Shown piece by piece: positions 62,913-64,000 of a stretch of DNA of 64,000 bases (positions are counted from its first letter, which is position 1; every line of letters starts with the position of its first letter). Location of the stretch: NCBI GenBank assembly GCA_023846275.1, contig CM043865.1, positions 32,998,412 through 33,062,411 of the forward strand. Direction: 5' to 3'. A model generated the notes under the pieces. The model was not told where the DNA came from. It saw nothing but the letters and a program-made list of their open reading frames with translations, and did not search any database. The position numbers and the translations under genes were made by a program. The stretch comes from Vanilla planifolia. Lineage: Eukaryota; Streptophyta; Magnoliopsida; Asparagales; Orchidaceae.

Positions 62913-64000
62913 CTGAAGGACAAGTATGCCATTTTTTATGGAAGCAGAATCACTCCATCTAAAGTAAGAAAATTTGCAAAATCCAGGCAGTTGAATAAAA
63001 TAAATTCATCTTCATAATAAATATCAAACTGGAAGATAAGGCAGACAATAATTAATAAATATCTAATCCCACCAAAGCACACAACATTTTATACATAAAT
63101 AAATAAAGCATCTTCACTTGACAGCCAACTCATTGATAAAATAAATACCTTAAAAACCATCCTAAAAATGCACTACCAGATGAAATTTCCAAAAATTCAT
63201 AGGTTACACATTAACCTTAGTCGAGTAAAATTCAATAAATTAGTTTCATTATCAATCCCTATTCATAAGCTCAGACCAATACAGATGTGGTCAAGTTGCA
63301 AAACCATTGCTCGCAATGAGTGTAACAGCAGTCCAAAAAACTGCAATAGGCAAATACGCTAACAATTCACCCAGTTCTTTTCAATATTATGCCGAATTAA
63401 AAGGATATCAAAGAATTTATTAGATGTAACCACTAGAAAGGGGACAAATCCTTTCAAAAACATTTGAGGAAGTCTTCATCAAACCAAATGAGGTCAACTA
63501 AAAGAATTCTCTTTAGTTGTTGTACTCCATCAAATAGCTACTCCTTAATATCCATGATTGACAAATCTTTTCTAATAGTCTATTATTAAGTCTTTTTTGT
63601 CTTACCCTTCCTCATTCACCATTGAAAATAACAAGACTTCCTATCCAGACAAAAGCATTGAATAGTTTTACATTAAGCATGTCCAAGAAATAATAGTAAT
63701 AATAATAATAACAATAAATTTATTAAATCAAATCACTAGAAACATGCCAAATCCTTCTGAATACATTTGGACAAATCTTAATCCCACTAAGCAAATGTAA
63801 AACCATATGCTTTTGTATGAAAAGATGAGTTTTGTTATTTTCAAATGTGAATGCGAACAAGAAAGAAAACAAAAGACAAATTCTCTTGAGCCACTGCACC
63901 CTATCAATTAATTATTTCTTGATATCCATGACAAACAAGTCCTTTCTATTAGTCTGTCATCATGTCTTTCGTCATCTTCTTCTTCCTCATTTGCATTTGA
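62913..64000 (-). other. RFC1 intron continuing to the window edge, with a diverged duplication
   Basis: No further exon was recognised to the right. Segments at about 63410-63680 and 63715-64000 are diverged direct copies. Shared landmarks are CACTAGAAA, CAAATCCTT, ATACATTTG or AACATTTG, ATATCCATGA.(A)CAAA, CTATTAGTCT or AATAGTCT, and CCTCATT. Confidence 0.6.

Noticed and set aside
1..64000. A gene cluster or new defence or mobile system
   Set aside because: The four genes have unrelated conserved functions and normal plant exon structure. The remaining DNA is explained by introns, transposon remnants, plastid DNA and simple repeats.

Overview
This window is nuclear DNA of a flowering plant. 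It is AT-rich and holds intron-rich genes with plant GT-AG splice sites, a plastid-derived insertion, and Ty3/gypsy and Ty1/copia remnants. Several residues in the USP7-like protein and in the ycf2 fragment look monocot-like to me, but I cannot name a family. No prokaryote-style operon, CRISPR array, or tRNA or rRNA gene was found.

Layout. (1) 1-13852 is non-coding and is most simply read as the 3' part of one very large intron. It contains an old Ty3/gypsy-type LTR retrotransposon on the minus strand (1496-9891) with two ~1.3 kb LTRs and an internal region that shows only gag and protease. Its left LTR is split by a ~2.1 kb composite plastid insertion (ycf2 joined to rpoC1/rpoB). (2) 13853-27437 (+) holds the last 21 exons (650 codons) of a USP7-type deubiquitinase of the UBP12/UBP13 family. 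The MATH and catalytic exons must lie left of the window. (3) 31424-40026 (+) is a complete ABCG half-transporter, most like ABCG22 (10 coding exons, 744 aa), with a TATA box, a 5'-leader intron and a perfect ABRE-type G-box upstream. (4) 40027-43161 is the spacer between convergent genes and carries a decayed Ty1/copia RNase H end. (5) 43162-50926 (-) is a complete prolycopene isomerase gene, CRTISO (13 exons, 609 aa), with four 296-bp tandem repeats in intron 3. (6) 52448-62912 (-) holds the last 15 exons of replication factor C large subunit RFC1. Its 5' exons lie right of the window.

The four genes are ordinary, unrelated plant genes: ubiquitin removal, guard-cell or ABA-linked membrane transport, carotenoid synthesis and DNA replication. 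They do not form a pathway cluster. Exon borders were placed by eye from GT/AG (one GC/AG) signals, reading-frame continuity and remembered family sequence. In all four genes the exon lengths sum to an open frame. I found no novel biological system. The most interesting material is structural: the nested plastid insertion with its 'empty site' preserved in the sister LTR, duplicated splice sites inside the UBP12-like gene, and the intronic tandem array in CRTISO.
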